From: Phenylobacterium sp. | Lineage (GTDB): Bacteria > Pseudomonadota > Alphaproteobacteria > Caulobacterales > Caulobacteraceae | DNA: 64,000 nt | Reading direction: 5' to 3' | NCBI RefSeq assembly: GCF_030681155.1 | Contig: NZ_JAUXXE010000071.1 | Location: 62,001 to 126,000 of the forward strand | In this document: positions 8,318 through 17,227 of the stretch, piece after piece | Layout of the letters: every line of letters begins with the position of its first letter | Position numbering within the stretch: position 1 is the stretch's first letter | Notes under the pieces: generated by a model | The model's database searches: none | The model's input: the letters and a program-made list of their open reading frames with translations, nothing else | What the model was told of the DNA's origin: nothing | Translations under genes and position numbers: made by a program

Positions 8318-8803
8318 ATGAAGTCAGTCACGAAACTGGGCTGGACGGCCTACGCTCTGGCCGCCTTCGTCATCGTCGCCGACCAGTTGTCCAAGCACTG
8401 GATCCTGTTCGTCTACGACCTGCCGTCGCGCTTCTCCGTTCCGATCGCCGGACCGTTCTCGCTGACCATGGTCTGGAACAGGGGCGTCAGCTTCGGCCTG
8501 TTCCGGGCCGACGCGGACCTGGTCCGCTGGCTGCTGGCGGCCTTCTCGGTGATCGTGGCCATCGTGTTGGCGGCCTGGGCGCGCAAGGCCGAACGGCCGT
8601 TCATGGCCGTCGGTCTGGGTCTGGTGATCGGCGGGGCGCTGGGCAATGTCATCGACCGCATCCGCTTCGGTGCAGTCGCCGACTTCCTCGATTTCCAACG
8701 CCTGGGGTTCTTCCCCTGGGTGTTCAACGTGGCCGACAGCGCCATCACGATCGGCGTGGTCTTCTTATTGCTCGATTCCATGCGTAAGGAATCGGCGTCT
8801 TAA
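8318..8803 (+). CDS. lspA: Lipoprotein signal peptidase II
   Basis: LspA cleaves the signal peptide of diacylglyceryl-modified prolipoproteins in the inner membrane. The 161-residue protein has four hydrophobic segments. Conserved family blocks are VADQLSKHWIL, WNRGVSFGLF, the catalytic-Asp motif GNVIDRIRFGAVADF and the second catalytic Asp in FNVADSAITIG. I chose the ATG at 8318 over the TTG at 8312, which overlaps the ileS stop. It is followed directly by a lipoprotein gene, a plausible substrate. Confidence 0.96.
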   Translation: MKSVTKLGWTAYALAAFVIVADQLSKHWILFVYDLPSRFSVPIAGPFSLTMVWNRGVSFGLFRADADLVRWLLAAFSVIVAIVLAAWARKAERPFMAVGLGLVIGGALGNVIDRIRFGAVADFLDFQRLGFFPWVFNVADSAITIGVVFLLLDSMRKESAS

Positions 8804-8879
8804 TCGCATTGGCGGGTATCGCCCTATGCGCTATTCAACCATCCCTTACCGCCAGGGGCGGCTTTCGGAGCTTCGTTAC

Positions 8880-9443
8880 ATGAGTCTGAACCGTGTGCTT
8901 GTCGCGACCGCTCTGGTGGCGGCCGCCGGCGTGGGTCTCTCCAGCTGCAGCTCGACCCGCAATGCGCTCGGCATGAGCAAGGTCACGCCCGACGAATTCC
9001 GCGTCGTGTCCAAGGCGCCGCTCGTCGTGCCGCCTGACTATGCCCTGCGCCCGCCGGCTCCCGGCGAACCGCGCCCGCAAGAACTGCAGCCGGAAAGCGC
9101 CGCGCGCGTGGCCCTGCTCGGCCAACGCGAGGCCCAGGCTCGCTCGGACGGCGAAAAGGCGTTGGTCGCCAAGGCCGGCGCCGACAAGGCCGACCCGTTG
9201 ATCCGCTACGTCGTCGATGACGAAACCGGCGCCCTGGCGCACAAGGAAAAGTCGTTCGCCGACAAGGTTATGTTCTGGAACAACGGCCAGCCGAGCGCGG
9301 CCTCGACCGCCGCGGCGGCCGACAACGTCCCGGCCCCGATCGATCCGGCCGCTGAAGAAGACCGCGTCAAGCCGCTCACCGGCGGTGGAGCCGTGGTCAT
9401 CTCGCGCGAGAAGCAATCGCGCATCAAACTTCCGGGCCTGTAG
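8880..9443 (+). CDS. DUF3035 lipoprotein, BamF-like
   Basis: The 187-residue protein has a signal peptide with lipobox LSSC (lipidated Cys at about residue 23), then a proline-rich block TPDEFRVVSKAPLVVPPDY and ALRPPAPGEPRP. This is the mark of the DUF3035 family, to which the Caulobacter BAM-complex lipoprotein BamF belongs as I recall; the motif resembles the unstructured N terminus of BamC. The rest is predicted polar and low in structure. GGAG lies upstream of the ATG. The likely site is the periplasmic face of the outer membrane, in outer-membrane protein assembly. The BamF role is inferred, not shown. Confidence 0.78.
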   Translation: MSLNRVLVATALVAAAGVGLSSCSSTRNALGMSKVTPDEFRVVSKAPLVVPPDYALRPPAPGEPRPQELQPESAARVALLGQREAQARSDGEKALVAKAGADKADPLIRYVVDDETGALAHKEKSFADKVMFWNNGQPSAASTAAAADNVPAPIDPAAEEDRVKPLTGGGAVVISREKQSRIKLPGL

Positions 9444-9458
9444 GCTCCACGATCTATT

Positions 9459-9479
9459 CCTCTCCCCGGCGGGGAGAGG
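9459..9479. terminator. Perfect hairpin between convergent genes (CCTCTCCCC/GGGGAGAGG)
   Basis: Nine-base arms at 9459-9467 and 9471-9479 have a three-base loop and sit between the lipoprotein stop and the convergent TraB gene. There is no U-run, so it may be a bidirectional stabilising hairpin. Near-identical hairpins lie at 29298 and 52615. Confidence 0.55.
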
Positions 9480-9490
9480 AACTTTCGGTC

Positions 9491-10477
9491 TCAATCCTCA
9501 TCTCCAGGCGTCTTCACTTCGTAGCCCTTGGCGCGGAGCTGATCGAGCACGCCGCCTTGGGCCAGCAGGGTCCGCAACGGGGCCACGGCGATCGTGTGCC
9601 CTGGCGTCTTCAAGGCCGCTTCGATGTCGTTCGTCAGGTCGCGCTTCACGCGGGCGTCGAAGGTCAGCGCCCCCGGCGTGACGGCGATGCACCGCTCATA
9701 GCTGCGCTCGGCGCCCAGGGCCCCGCCCACGTCGCCCACGGCCCAGGCCCGCGAAGCCGCCAGGGTCCGGCCCGGCCCGGCCTCGATCTCGCCCATCACC
9801 TCGTCCAGACAGGCCGAGCCTGCGGCCTTCGAGGTGCGGGTAACAGCCCCCAGCAACGGGCCGAGGTCGTAGGAACGCTGCACGATCTTCACGCCGCTGC
9901 GCTGGGCCAGCAACTTGATCAGTTTGGTGGGGTCGGCGGTCGTCAGCCCCTCCTTCTCCCGATAGTCGTCGGTGAGCATCAGGGCCGCGGCCAATGGATG
10001 ATTGGTCTTGTAGTGGTCGGCCGGCTGACCCAGCTTTGTCCGAACGGCGGCGAAACGTTCGCGCTGCGCCGGATCCTGGCTGTCCTCGAACGGCTTGCTC
10101 GACTTCAAGCGCAGATAGCTGATCGCCGCACCCGGCGCGCCGGCAAGCTTCACCTTCAGGCCCGTGAACGGCAAGATCACCGCATTGGCACCTTCCAGGC
10201 GGCGGTTGAATTGCAGTTGATCCCACTGCTGACGCTTGGGCGCCACGGTCGGCGCGCCCAGGACATAGACTGTCGAGTCGCCGTCAGAGACCCGCCACCA
10301 GGCCGGCCCAGGCAGCCGCGCGGTCACGACCAGTTCTTCGACAAGAGTCTCGTTGGGATCGACGGCGCCGGCGGGAAGCTGCGCGCTCGGCGTGAGCGGA
10401 ACCTGAGCCAGCACTGGGGCCGGAGCCGCCGATGCGAAGAGAGCGGCGGCAAGCGCAATGCCGAGGACGCGTTTCAC
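9491..10477 (-). CDS. TraB/GumN-family periplasmic protein
   Basis: The 328-residue protein begins with a Sec signal peptide (about 1-24, cut near VLAQ). The mature part contains WWRVSDGDSTVYVLGAP, matching the opening of the TraB/GumN domain (PF01963), whose members often read W-x-V-x-D-x-D-x-x-x-Y-L-x-G. Members are thought to be metalloprotease-like or haem-related, but function is not settled; several HxxxxP-type motifs of the family are not clear here. The gene is divergent from mutL across 65 bp, which must hold both promoters. Confidence 0.8.
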   Translation of the reverse strand: MKRVLGIALAAALFASAAPAPVLAQVPLTPSAQLPAGAVDPNETLVEELVVTARLPGPAWWRVSDGDSTVYVLGAPTVAPKRQQWDQLQFNRRLEGANAVILPFTGLKVKLAGAPGAAISYLRLKSSKPFEDSQDPAQRERFAAVRTKLGQPADHYKTNHPLAAALMLTDDYREKEGLTTADPTKLIKLLAQRSGVKIVQRSYDLGPLLGAVTRTSKAAGSACLDEVMGEIEAGPGRTLAASRAWAVGDVGGALGAERSYERCIAVTPGALTFDARVKRDLTNDIEAALKTPGHTIAVAPLRTLLAQGGVLDQLRAKGYEVKTPGDED

Positions 10478-10542
10478 GAAGTCACCTTCCAGACTTGCCC
10501 CCCGGAATCGCCATATAGTGACGGCCTAACCAAAGCGTGACC

Positions 10543-12408
10543 ATGCCTATACGCCGCCTTCCCCCAGAGACCGTGAACCGCATCGCCGCCGGCGAGGTGG
10601 TCGAACGTCCCGCCAGCGCCGTGAAGGAACTGGTGGAAAACGCTTTGGACGCCGGTTCTCGTTCCATCGAGGTGCAGGCCGACGGCGGCGGGCTGACCCG
10701 CATCCTGGTCGCCGACGACGGTTCGGGCCTCTCGGCCGACGAACTGGCGCTGGCCATCGAGCGCCATGCGACCTCCAAGCTCAGCCCGGACGACGCCGGC
10801 GACTACGACCTGTTGCACATCTCCACCCTCGGTTTCCGTGGCGAGGCCCTGCCCTCGATCGGCTCGGTGGCACGGTTGTCGATCTCCTCGCGGGCCAAGG
10901 GATCAGCCGACGCCCACGCCATACTGGTCGAAGGCGGCGCGGTCGGCGCGGTCTCGCCGTCTGGCTTCCCTGGCCCGCACGGAGCGCGGGTCGAGGTGCG
11001 TGACCTGTTCTACGCCACCCCCGCCCGCCTGAAGTTCATGAAGTCCGAGCGGTCCGAGGCGCTGTCGATCGCCGACGAGATCAAGCGCCAGGCCATGGCG
11101 CATGAGGATGTGTCGTTCGCCCTGGACCTGGACGGCCGCCGCACCCTGCGCCTGCCGGCGGAGAGCAAGGGGCCCGATGGCCGGCTGGCCCGCCTATCGG
11201 CGATCATGGGACGGGAATTCTCCGAGAACGCCCTGGCCATCGATCATGAACGCGAGGGCGTGCGGCTGACGGGGTTCGCGGGACTGCCGACCTATAATCG
11301 CGGCAACTCGGCCCACCAGTATCTGTTCGTGAACGGCCGGCCGGTGCGCGACCGCCTGTTGCAGGGCGCGCTGCGCGGCGCCTACGCCGATTTCCTCGCT
11401 CGCGACCGCCACCCGCTAGTGGCGCTCTATCTTGAGGTCGATCCCAGCTATGTCGACGTCAACGTCCACCCGGCCAAGGCCGAGGTGAGGTTCCGCGATC
11501 CGGCCCTGGTGCGCGGCCTGATCGTCGGCGGCCTGCGTCACGTCCTGGCCGGCGCCGGACACCGGGCGGCCACCACCGTCGCCAGCGAAACCTTGAACAA
11601 CCTGCGCCCAGGCTGGTCGCCGCAGGCTCCATCGGCTCAAGGCTTCTCGGCCTGGCAGATGGGCGGTTGGGCGCAGAACGCCCAGGCCGCCGCCCAGACA
11701 ATACCCGGCCTGACCGAGGTCTCGGCCCGCGCCGAACCGGCTCAGGACTGGCCCGCCGCCACGTCTTACAACCAACAGCCCGGGCTTCAAGAGGCCCCGG
11801 CCCCTTCGATGGCCTTCGATCCGGTCGACTTCCCGCTGGGGGCGGCCCGCGCCCAGGTCCACGAGACCTATATCGTCGCCCAGACCCGCGACGGCGTCGT
11901 GATCGTCGATCAACACGCCGCCCACGAGCGGCTGGTCTACGAACGGATGAAGGTGGAGATGGCGCAGGGCGGCGTCTCGCGCCAAGTTCTGCTGCTGCCC
12001 GAGGTGGTCGAGCTCGATCCCGCGGAGGCCGAGCGGGTCGCCGCCCGCGCCGACGAACTGGCCGCGCTCGGCCTGATGGTCGAGGCCTTTGGTCCCGGCG
12101 CGATTCTGGTCCGCGAAACCCCTGCCCTGCTGGGCGAAACCGACGTCGCCGGCCTGATCCGCGACATCGCCGACGATCTGGCCGAGAACGGCCAGGCCCT
12201 GGCGCTCAAGGAACGGCTGGAAGAGGTCTGCTCGACCATGGCCTGCCACGGCTCGGTCCGCGCCGGACGAAGGCTGAACGCACCGGAGATGAACGCTCTG
12301 CTGCGCCAGATGGAGGCCACGCCTCACTCGGGCCAATGCAACCACGGCCGCCCGACTTATGTGGAGCTCAAGCTCGCCGACATCGAGCGGCTGTTCGGGC
12401 GGCGGTAG
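10543..12408 (+). CDS. mutL: DNA mismatch repair protein MutL
   Basis: MutL couples MutS mismatch recognition to strand removal. The 621-residue protein has the GHKL ATPase N terminus ([33 protein letters not shown]), a linker rich in Ala, Gln and Pro (about 340-420), and a C-terminal dimer domain. The C-terminal part contains [12 protein letters not shown], which fits the endonuclease motif DQHA(x)2E(x)4E, together with ACHGSVRAG and CNHGRPT. It is therefore probably a nicking MutL, as expected for a bacterium without MutH. The ATG at 10543 is preferred to the GTG at 10537 because [19 protein letters not shown] matches the usual N terminus. Confidence 0.98.
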   Translation: MPIRRLPPETVNRIAAGEVVERPASAVKELVENALDAGSRSIEVQADGGGLTRILVADDGSGLSADELALAIERHATSKLSPDDAGDYDLLHISTLGFRGEALPSIGSVARLSISSRAKGSADAHAILVEGGAVGAVSPSGFPGPHGARVEVRDLFYATPARLKFMKSERSEALSIADEIKRQAMAHEDVSFALDLDGRRTLRLPAESKGPDGRLARLSAIMGREFSENALAIDHEREGVRLTGFAGLPTYNRGNSAHQYLFVNGRPVRDRLLQGALRGAYADFLARDRHPLVALYLEVDPSYVDVNVHPAKAEVRFRDPALVRGLIVGGLRHVLAGAGHRAATTVASETLNNLRPGWSPQAPSAQGFSAWQMGGWAQNAQAAAQTIPGLTEVSARAEPAQDWPAATSYNQQPGLQEAPAPSMAFDPVDFPLGAARAQVHETYIVAQTRDGVVIVDQHAAHERLVYERMKVEMAQGGVSRQVLLLPEVVELDPAEAERVAARADELAALGLMVEAFGPGAILVRETPALLGETDVAGLIRDIADDLAENGQALALKERLEEVCSTMACHGSVRAGRRLNAPEMNALLRQMEATPHSGQCNHGRPTYVELKLADIERLFGRR

Positions 12409-12412
12409 CGGC

Positions 12413-13003
12413 TCACCACCAATCCAGATCGGTGCGCTTCCCGTCGAGGATGACGCCCTTCAGGCGGGCGCGGCCGTCATCTCCGACCGACACCACCGCG
12501 AAGGCCGGCGCGGCGGCCGGATCGCGACGATCCCGTAGAACCTTTTCCATCGCCTCGGCCTGATCCTGGCCGGCGTGGAAGCGGTCGACGCCGATATCGA
12601 GGGTCACGGCCTCGCGGCTCTGGCCGGCCTCGCCGACCGCCACCCGCGAACAATAGACCCCGCCCCGGATCAGCACGTCGCCGCCGCTGGCCGTGGCAGC
12701 CTCACCCGTTGGGCCAGCGCCCACGAACCGGTGGTGGGCGCCGTCGGCGCGCAAGGCCAACCACCCGCCTTCGCTGAACGGCTGGGTGCGCGGCGGGCAG
12801 GATTGGCCAGGCGGCAGCGCCTGGGTCAGACGCAGCGAGACATAGTGGCCGGTCAGCAAATTGCGCGGATCGATCGCCTCCATGGCCAGCACTACCTCCT
12901 TACCGGCCGTGCGGGCGCGGCTCTCGAAGATGACCAGACCGACGAGCATGGCGACCAGCAGCAGGCCGGCGCCAAGTATGCGGGCGGGGAACTGTCTGAT
13001 CAT
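12413..13003 (-). CDS. GDYXXLXY-domain membrane protein
   Basis: The 196-residue protein has one N-terminal membrane helix (about 8-26) and a soluble domain beginning with AIDPRNLLTGHYVSLRL. This is the position of the GDYxxLxY motif that names family PF14345, with Asp replaced by His here. Members usually follow a DUF2157 membrane protein, exactly as here: the start ATG overlaps the DUF2157 stop in an ATGA. The open frame extends upstream inside that gene, but the overlap start gives the signal-anchor. Function is unknown; a role in the periplasm beside DUF2157 is inferred. Confidence 0.82.
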   Translation of the reverse strand: MIRQFPARILGAGLLLVAMLVGLVIFESRARTAGKEVVLAMEAIDPRNLLTGHYVSLRLTQALPPGQSCPPRTQPFSEGGWLALRADGAHHRFVGAGPTGEAATASGGDVLIRGGVYCSRVAVGEAGQSREAVTLDIGVDRFHAGQDQAEAMEKVLRDRRDPAAAPAFAVVSVGDDGRARLKGVILDGKRTDLDWW

Positions 13004-14058
13004 GCCGCCACCTTGCGTGAGCGGGTCAGGAAGCCCGCGACCAGGGCGATCAGGGCGCAGGCGGCGAACAGGCCCGCCGCCGTCATCAGGCCAAGGCCAA
13101 GATCGAAGAGGATCGTGCAGACCCCGGCGATCATCGCCACCACGCCAGCCGCCGTGATCATGCTCTGGCGATCGTGCATGCCGAGCGCGATGACACCCGC
13201 CGCCAGCACCAGCCACGCGGCCCGGTGAGCGATCAGATAGCCGCCCTTGATCTCGTCGAAGCCGCCGACAGCAAACAGCGCCAGGGCGCCCCAGACAAAC
13301 CACAGAAAGAAGATGTTCGCCGTGCTCCGGTCGGGCGCCTGGCGCGCCGCGCCCGCTAGGCAAGCCAGCACGACGCCGCCGCCGATCAAGCCTGCCGCGC
13401 CCCAGGTCTGTTCATAGAACGACAGCGCCGAGAGCAGGCCGACGATCAGGGAGAGAGCAGCCATGTGAGCCAGCGGCTTGGAATTCCAAAACCAAGCCAG
13501 GGCCATGCCGACCGGCGCGGCGAAGATCAGCCAGCGGCTGGTCCCCGTCTCGAACCCACCAGCGAACTCGCCAAGGCCGATCAGGGCCAGCGCCGCGACG
13601 CCCGCGCCGCTGGAGCGTCCGGCGACAGCGAGTAGCGCCGCCGCCAGCCCGGCGCTGCGCAAAGCCCGCTGTGGGTCGCCGGCGATGTCGAAAATCTGGC
13701 CGGTCAGGCCGATGGCGCCGGCATAGATCAGCGCCGCGACGCTGAGAAGGGTGTTGGTCAGGATCGGACGCGCGCCGTCCCTGGCCGACCAGGTCGCCGC
13801 CCCGATCACGGCCAAGAAGAGCGAAAGGATCAGGCCGAACCGCGCCAACCTCGGGATGACGTCCCAGTTGGCCGCGATAAAGGCGATGGCGGCCACGCCA
13901 AGCAGCAGAGCGCCGATCACCGCCAGGGCGACCGAGGCGTCCACGCGCCGGCCGTCGGCCACGCTGGACAAGATCGCGGTGCGATTGCCGGCCGGAACCA
14001 GCCCCTGGTCGATCCATCTGTCCAGATCGGCCTGCAGCCGATCCTTGTAGCCCGCCAT
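13000..14058 (-). CDS. DUF2157 multi-pass membrane protein
   Basis: The 352-residue protein starts with a short cytoplasmic helix pair (LQADLDRWIDQGLVPAGN), the DUF2157 signature, followed by about ten hydrophobic segments up to the C terminus. It is the first gene of a two-gene unit with the GDYxxLxY protein, with a 4-nt stop/start overlap. The pair is widespread but has no established function. Nothing in the sequence suggests a catalytic site. Confidence 0.85.
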   Translation of the reverse strand: MAGYKDRLQADLDRWIDQGLVPAGNRTAILSSVADGRRVDASVALAVIGALLLGVAAIAFIAANWDVIPRLARFGLILSLFLAVIGAATWSARDGARPILTNTLLSVAALIYAGAIGLTGQIFDIAGDPQRALRSAGLAAALLAVAGRSSGAGVAALALIGLGEFAGGFETGTSRWLIFAAPVGMALAWFWNSKPLAHMAALSLIVGLLSALSFYEQTWGAAGLIGGGVVLACLAGAARQAPDRSTANIFFLWFVWGALALFAVGGFDEIKGGYLIAHRAAWLVLAAGVIALGMHDRQSMITAAGVVAMIAGVCTILFDLGLGLMTAAGLFAACALIALVAGFLTRSRKVAA

Positions 14059-14120
14059 CTGCGCCCTCCCGGCCGCTTCGAAGGCGCAGACCCTCGCCTA
14101 AGCCGCAGGCACGCGCAACC

Positions 14121-15731
14121 TCAGGCGGCCACCCGCCGGGTCTCGTCGGCGAACACGGCGTTGATGGCCGTAAGCAGGCGTTCGGCCTTGATCGGCTTCT
14201 CGATCACCCCGTCCATTCCCTGGGAAAGATAGCTCGCCGCGTCCCAGGGATCGGCGTTGGCGGTCAGAGCCAAGATTGGAACCTGGGCGGCCGGGCCGGC
14301 CATCGCGCGGATGCGACGGGTGGCGCCGACGCCATCGAGGTTCGGCATCTTGATATCCATCAGCACCAGATCGAACCGGCCGCTGGCGGCCGCGCTGACG
14401 GCCTGCTCGCCGTCCTCGACGGTTTCGCAGGTGCAGCCGAACATCGCGCACAGCGTCTCGGCCACCAGCCGGTTGGTGGCGTTGTCGTCGGCGATCAGGA
14501 CATGCAGGCCACCAGGAGCGGCCACTGTCAGATCTTGCTCGACCGCCGCTTCCTCGCCGGTCGGCGCGGGCACGTCGAACAGCGGGAACTCGAACCGGAA
14601 GGTCGTGCCGGCGCTGACGTTGCCGCGCGCTTCGATCGTTCCGCCCATCTGGGCGACCAGTTGGCGGCAGATCGATAGGCCCAGGCCCGCCCCGCCCTCG
14701 CGCACGCCGGCCTCGGTCTGGCTGAAAGGTTCGAAGATGGTGGCCAGGCGCTGATCGGGAATACCGACCCCCGTGTCGCGCACCGCGCCCTCCAAGTGGA
14801 CATGGATGTCCTCTCGCCGCACCCGTAGCGCCACCTCGACACCGCCCTGCCGGGTGAATTTCAAGGCGTTGCCGATCAGGTTGTTAAACACCTGCTTGAT
14901 CCGCACCGCGTCACCCAGCGCCCACTGGCCTGGGGCTCCGTCATAGGAAAAGACCAGGCTCAACCCTTTCAGTTCGGCCCGCGCCGACCAAAGGGCTGCA
15001 AGGTCGTCGAGCAGGGCCGGCACGCAGAAGCCGTCCTCCGACAACTCCAGTTGCCCGGCGTCGGCTCGCGTCAGGTCAAGCGCATCGGTCAGCAGGCGCA
15101 GCAAGGTCTGGCCGGAGTCCTGGATCGTCGCCACATAGGGCTGCAGGCTTGCATCGCTCAGCTTACGCTCCAGGATGTCGGCGATGGCCAGCACCCCGTT
15201 CAGCGGCGTGCGGATCTCGTGGCTCATCACGGCCAGGAACTGCGACTTGGCGGTCAGGGCGCTCTGAGCCTCAAGCCTCGCCTGATTCAAGGTCTCGGCC
15301 AGCCGGGTCATCTCTTCGGCGTGGGCCCGGTTCGCTGCGCTGGTCGCCTTCAGCAACGACAGGGTGGAGCCGACGCCGGCGTAGCGTCCGCCGCTGACAA
15401 CCACGAACCCCTTCATCACCTCGTCGGAGCGTTCGGCCAGCACCTCGCCGCAGAACTCCGCCACGTCGGTGTCGCCCTCGGCGGTCAGGGGATTGGGATT
15501 CATCAACAGCGAGACCGGGCGCAATCCGTAGAGCGCCCGGCCATAGTGCGCAGCCATGGCCACGAAGAACGCGTTGCGTTCCACCAGGCCCACGGGCCGC
15601 CCCTCAGCGTCCACGACCGCGATGGCCAGGGTCTCCGGCTCGGCCTGAAAGCGGTCGTAGACGTCCTGCCCCAGAGTCTGCGGCGAGATCGGCGCCACCG
15701 GCTGAATCAGGTCGAGGAGAATGGCGCTCAT
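14121..15731 (-). CDS. Hybrid sensor histidine kinase / response regulator with N-terminal CBS-like input
   Basis: The 536-residue protein has no evident membrane helix, so it is probably cytoplasmic. Residues about 18-130 resemble a CBS pair (AIAVVDAEGRPVGLVERNAF), then a coiled coil (135-160). HisKA carries phospho-acceptor His171 in MSHEIRTPLNG. HATPase has IGNALKFT, DTGVGIP and GGAGLGLSI. A receiver domain follows, with Asp459 in LVLMDIKMP and the conserved IEKPI lysine. Internal phosphorelay from H171 to D459 is expected, with an Hpt protein elsewhere. CBS input suggests sensing of adenyl ligands. The promoter must lie in the AT-rich gap upstream. Confidence 0.92.
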   Translation of the reverse strand: MSAILLDLIQPVAPISPQTLGQDVYDRFQAEPETLAIAVVDAEGRPVGLVERNAFFVAMAAHYGRALYGLRPVSLLMNPNPLTAEGDTDVAEFCGEVLAERSDEVMKGFVVVSGGRYAGVGSTLSLLKATSAANRAHAEEMTRLAETLNQARLEAQSALTAKSQFLAVMSHEIRTPLNGVLAIADILERKLSDASLQPYVATIQDSGQTLLRLLTDALDLTRADAGQLELSEDGFCVPALLDDLAALWSARAELKGLSLVFSYDGAPGQWALGDAVRIKQVFNNLIGNALKFTRQGGVEVALRVRREDIHVHLEGAVRDTGVGIPDQRLATIFEPFSQTEAGVREGGAGLGLSICRQLVAQMGGTIEARGNVSAGTTFRFEFPLFDVPAPTGEEAAVEQDLTVAAPGGLHVLIADDNATNRLVAETLCAMFGCTCETVEDGEQAVSAAASGRFDLVLMDIKMPNLDGVGATRRIRAMAGPAAQVPILALTANADPWDAASYLSQGMDGVIEKPIKAERLLTAINAVFADETRRVAA

Positions 15732-15777
15732 CAGGAAGCCTTCCGCGTTTCAAGCGGGGCTTTAGACAAGCTCGACT

Positions 15778-15905
15778 AATGACGAGTGAATCTCGCGCTC
15801 AATTATTATAACTCACCACAACTACACTGTTATAAAATGTACATATAAATGTCATTATCAATTGTATTGAATATACACTTTAAGCATTTCGATATCCAAG
15901 ACGGC
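15778..15905. other. AT-rich intergenic island
   Basis: About 100 bases here are only about one quarter G+C, in a chromosome near two thirds. The stretch contains several ATATA- and TTATAA-like runs and lies between the start of the hybrid kinase (minus strand) and the stop of the MerR-ATPase gene. It should contain the kinase promoter. No open reading frame on its own, no transposase and no convincing terminal repeats were seen. A curved promoter region, a silencer-bound segment or a remnant of acquired DNA are all possible. Confidence 0.6.
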
Positions 15906-16934
15906 TCAATGAGAAAGCGGCCGCCAGGCGACCATGCCTTCCGTCCGCGCTCGCACCTCGTTGGGAGCAAGGCAGGTGGCGACGGCTTCGTAGCCTGGGG
16001 CGCCGGGATGGGGGATCACGCAGATCGGCGGACTGTGGTTGGCCGGGCAGAAGATGATCGTCTCGCCAGGCCCCACCGCCGCCAGGTCGAGAATCGCGCA
16101 GGATCGGGTCATCAGGAAAAGCGGACGGGCGTCTGGTCGGCGGCGGCGCAGGTAGGCGATCAGCGCTTCCTGGGTTGGCTCGTCCAACCCCTGCTCCACC
16201 ATGTCGACGACCAGGGCGCCGGCTCCAGCGGGCTCCAGCTCGACCAGCAGCGCCAGCAAGGCCTCAGATATTGTGGCGCCGTCTTCAGTGAGCCAGGCCA
16301 GCACCTGATCGACCCGCGACTTCAGGTCCAGATCCGCAACGAGACGAGCCCGCGCGCCAGCCCCGCCATCCGCCGATCGCTCCAGACCCAGAAACGCGGC
16401 GCCGGGCAGGATCTCAGCCAGGCGCATGGCCAGCCGGGTCTTTCCGCAGCCCAGCGGACCAGTGATGTAGTTCAGCGGGCGGATGTCCCGCAGCTCAAAC
16501 CGCTCGCCGCCCCAGGGCCAGGGGAGATCGAAGGCGACGCTCAGCCCGCTCTCCAGCAGCCGCGCCACCTCACCCGCGGCCGGCGCCTGCCCCAGCGCAA
16601 GATCCGCCCGCACGCCCCGGACCTTTTCGACGGTGTCGGCGATCTGGCGCAGCCGCTCTTCGAGGGTCGCCTGATGCGCGGCCAGGGCCGGCTCCAAACC
16701 TTGGGGATCACCGGCCAGCACCCGCGCCACCTGAGCCAGGCTTAGGCCAAGGGTGCGCAAGGCCACGATCTCATTGGCCCGCGCCATGTCATCTGGGCCA
16801 TAGCCCCGCCAACCGGTGGCGGTGCGAGCCGGGTCGACTAGGCCGCGCTGTTCGTAGAGCCGCAGGGCTTTTGTCGAGACGCCGAGCCGCCGAGCGGCCT
16901 GCGACGGGTTCAGGAACTGGGCGGAAGAGCTCAC
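15906..16934 (-). CDS. MerR-family regulator fused to a P-loop ATPase domain
   Basis: The 342-residue protein begins with a MerR winged helix (SQAARRLGVSTKALRLYEQR, residues 11-30) and a dimerisation helix to about residue 110. The C-terminal ~190 residues form a P-loop domain: Walker A GPLGCGKT at about 159-166 and an ABC-like Walker B region ALVVDMVEQGLDE. I see no clear ABC signature. The start is GTG at 16934, supported by GAGGTG upstream; no ATG fits. It is divergent from yjhX across 293 bp. Function is unknown: the ATPase may sense a nucleotide or a stress signal and set DNA binding. Confidence 0.85.
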   Translation of the reverse strand: MSSSAQFLNPSQAARRLGVSTKALRLYEQRGLVDPARTATGWRGYGPDDMARANEIVALRTLGLSLAQVARVLAGDPQGLEPALAAHQATLEERLRQIADTVEKVRGVRADLALGQAPAAGEVARLLESGLSVAFDLPWPWGGERFELRDIRPLNYITGPLGCGKTRLAMRLAEILPGAAFLGLERSADGGAGARARLVADLDLKSRVDQVLAWLTEDGATISEALLALLVELEPAGAGALVVDMVEQGLDEPTQEALIAYLRRRRPDARPLFLMTRSCAILDLAAVGPGETIIFCPANHSPPICVIPHPGAPGYEAVATCLAPNEVRARTEGMVAWRPLSH

Positions 16935-16975
16935 GAATCACCTCGTTGTTGGCTGACCGCTCTGCTTATCGGGGC

Positions 16976-16988
16976 GGTCCCAGGGACC
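16976..16988. promoter_or_regulatory. Palindrome GGTCCC-A-GGGACC, 41 nt upstream of the MerR-ATPase start
   Basis: This perfect dyad lies 41 nt from the MerR-ATPase GTG. A near copy lies the same distance from the divergent yjhX gene (17172-17185). Position suggests an operator for autoregulation and co-regulation. Confidence 0.5.
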
Positions 16989-17080
16989 AGGTCAATCGGG
17001 TGTTTGCGCCGCGCGCCGCTGGAAACTGGACGTCGGCGCGCGGTTTCGCCATGATCGCAACCTCCGCCAGGAAAGAGATT

Positions 17081-17113
17081 ATGTCTGAGATTGCGTTCGA
17101 GGCCCGGGCCTAA
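17081..17113 (+). CDS. Possible 10-residue leader peptide between MerR-ATPase and yjhX
   Basis: ATG at 17081 opens MSEIAFEARA, preceded by an AGGAAAGAG site at good spacing and followed by TAA and a GC-rich stretch. It is too short to judge as coding; the strong ribosome site is the only reason to list it. It could be a leader for a yjhX transcript. Confidence 0.2.
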   Translation: MSEIAFEARA

Positions 17114-17171
17114 CCGCCGAACCGGCGTCCTCGCCTAAAATCGGCTGTCAGGTCCGTTCGTTCGTACCCGC

Positions 17172-17185
17172 GGTCCCCAGGGACC
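17172..17185. promoter_or_regulatory. Palindrome GGTCCC-CA-GGGACC, 42 nt upstream of yjhX
   Basis: Same arms as the site at 16976, with a two-base centre. It is placed symmetrically before the other divergent gene. The best guess is an operator for the MerR-ATPase, which is the only regulator encoded here. Confidence 0.5.
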
Positions 17186-17227
17186 TGGGCGGGTGCGTCT
17201 CGTCACGCCTGAACGTCGGACATTCCA

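Noticed and set aside
15849..16745. 298-residue plus-strand frame starting in the AT-rich island
   Set aside because: All but its first ~20 codons are opposite the MerR-ATPase gene; no family is recognisable.
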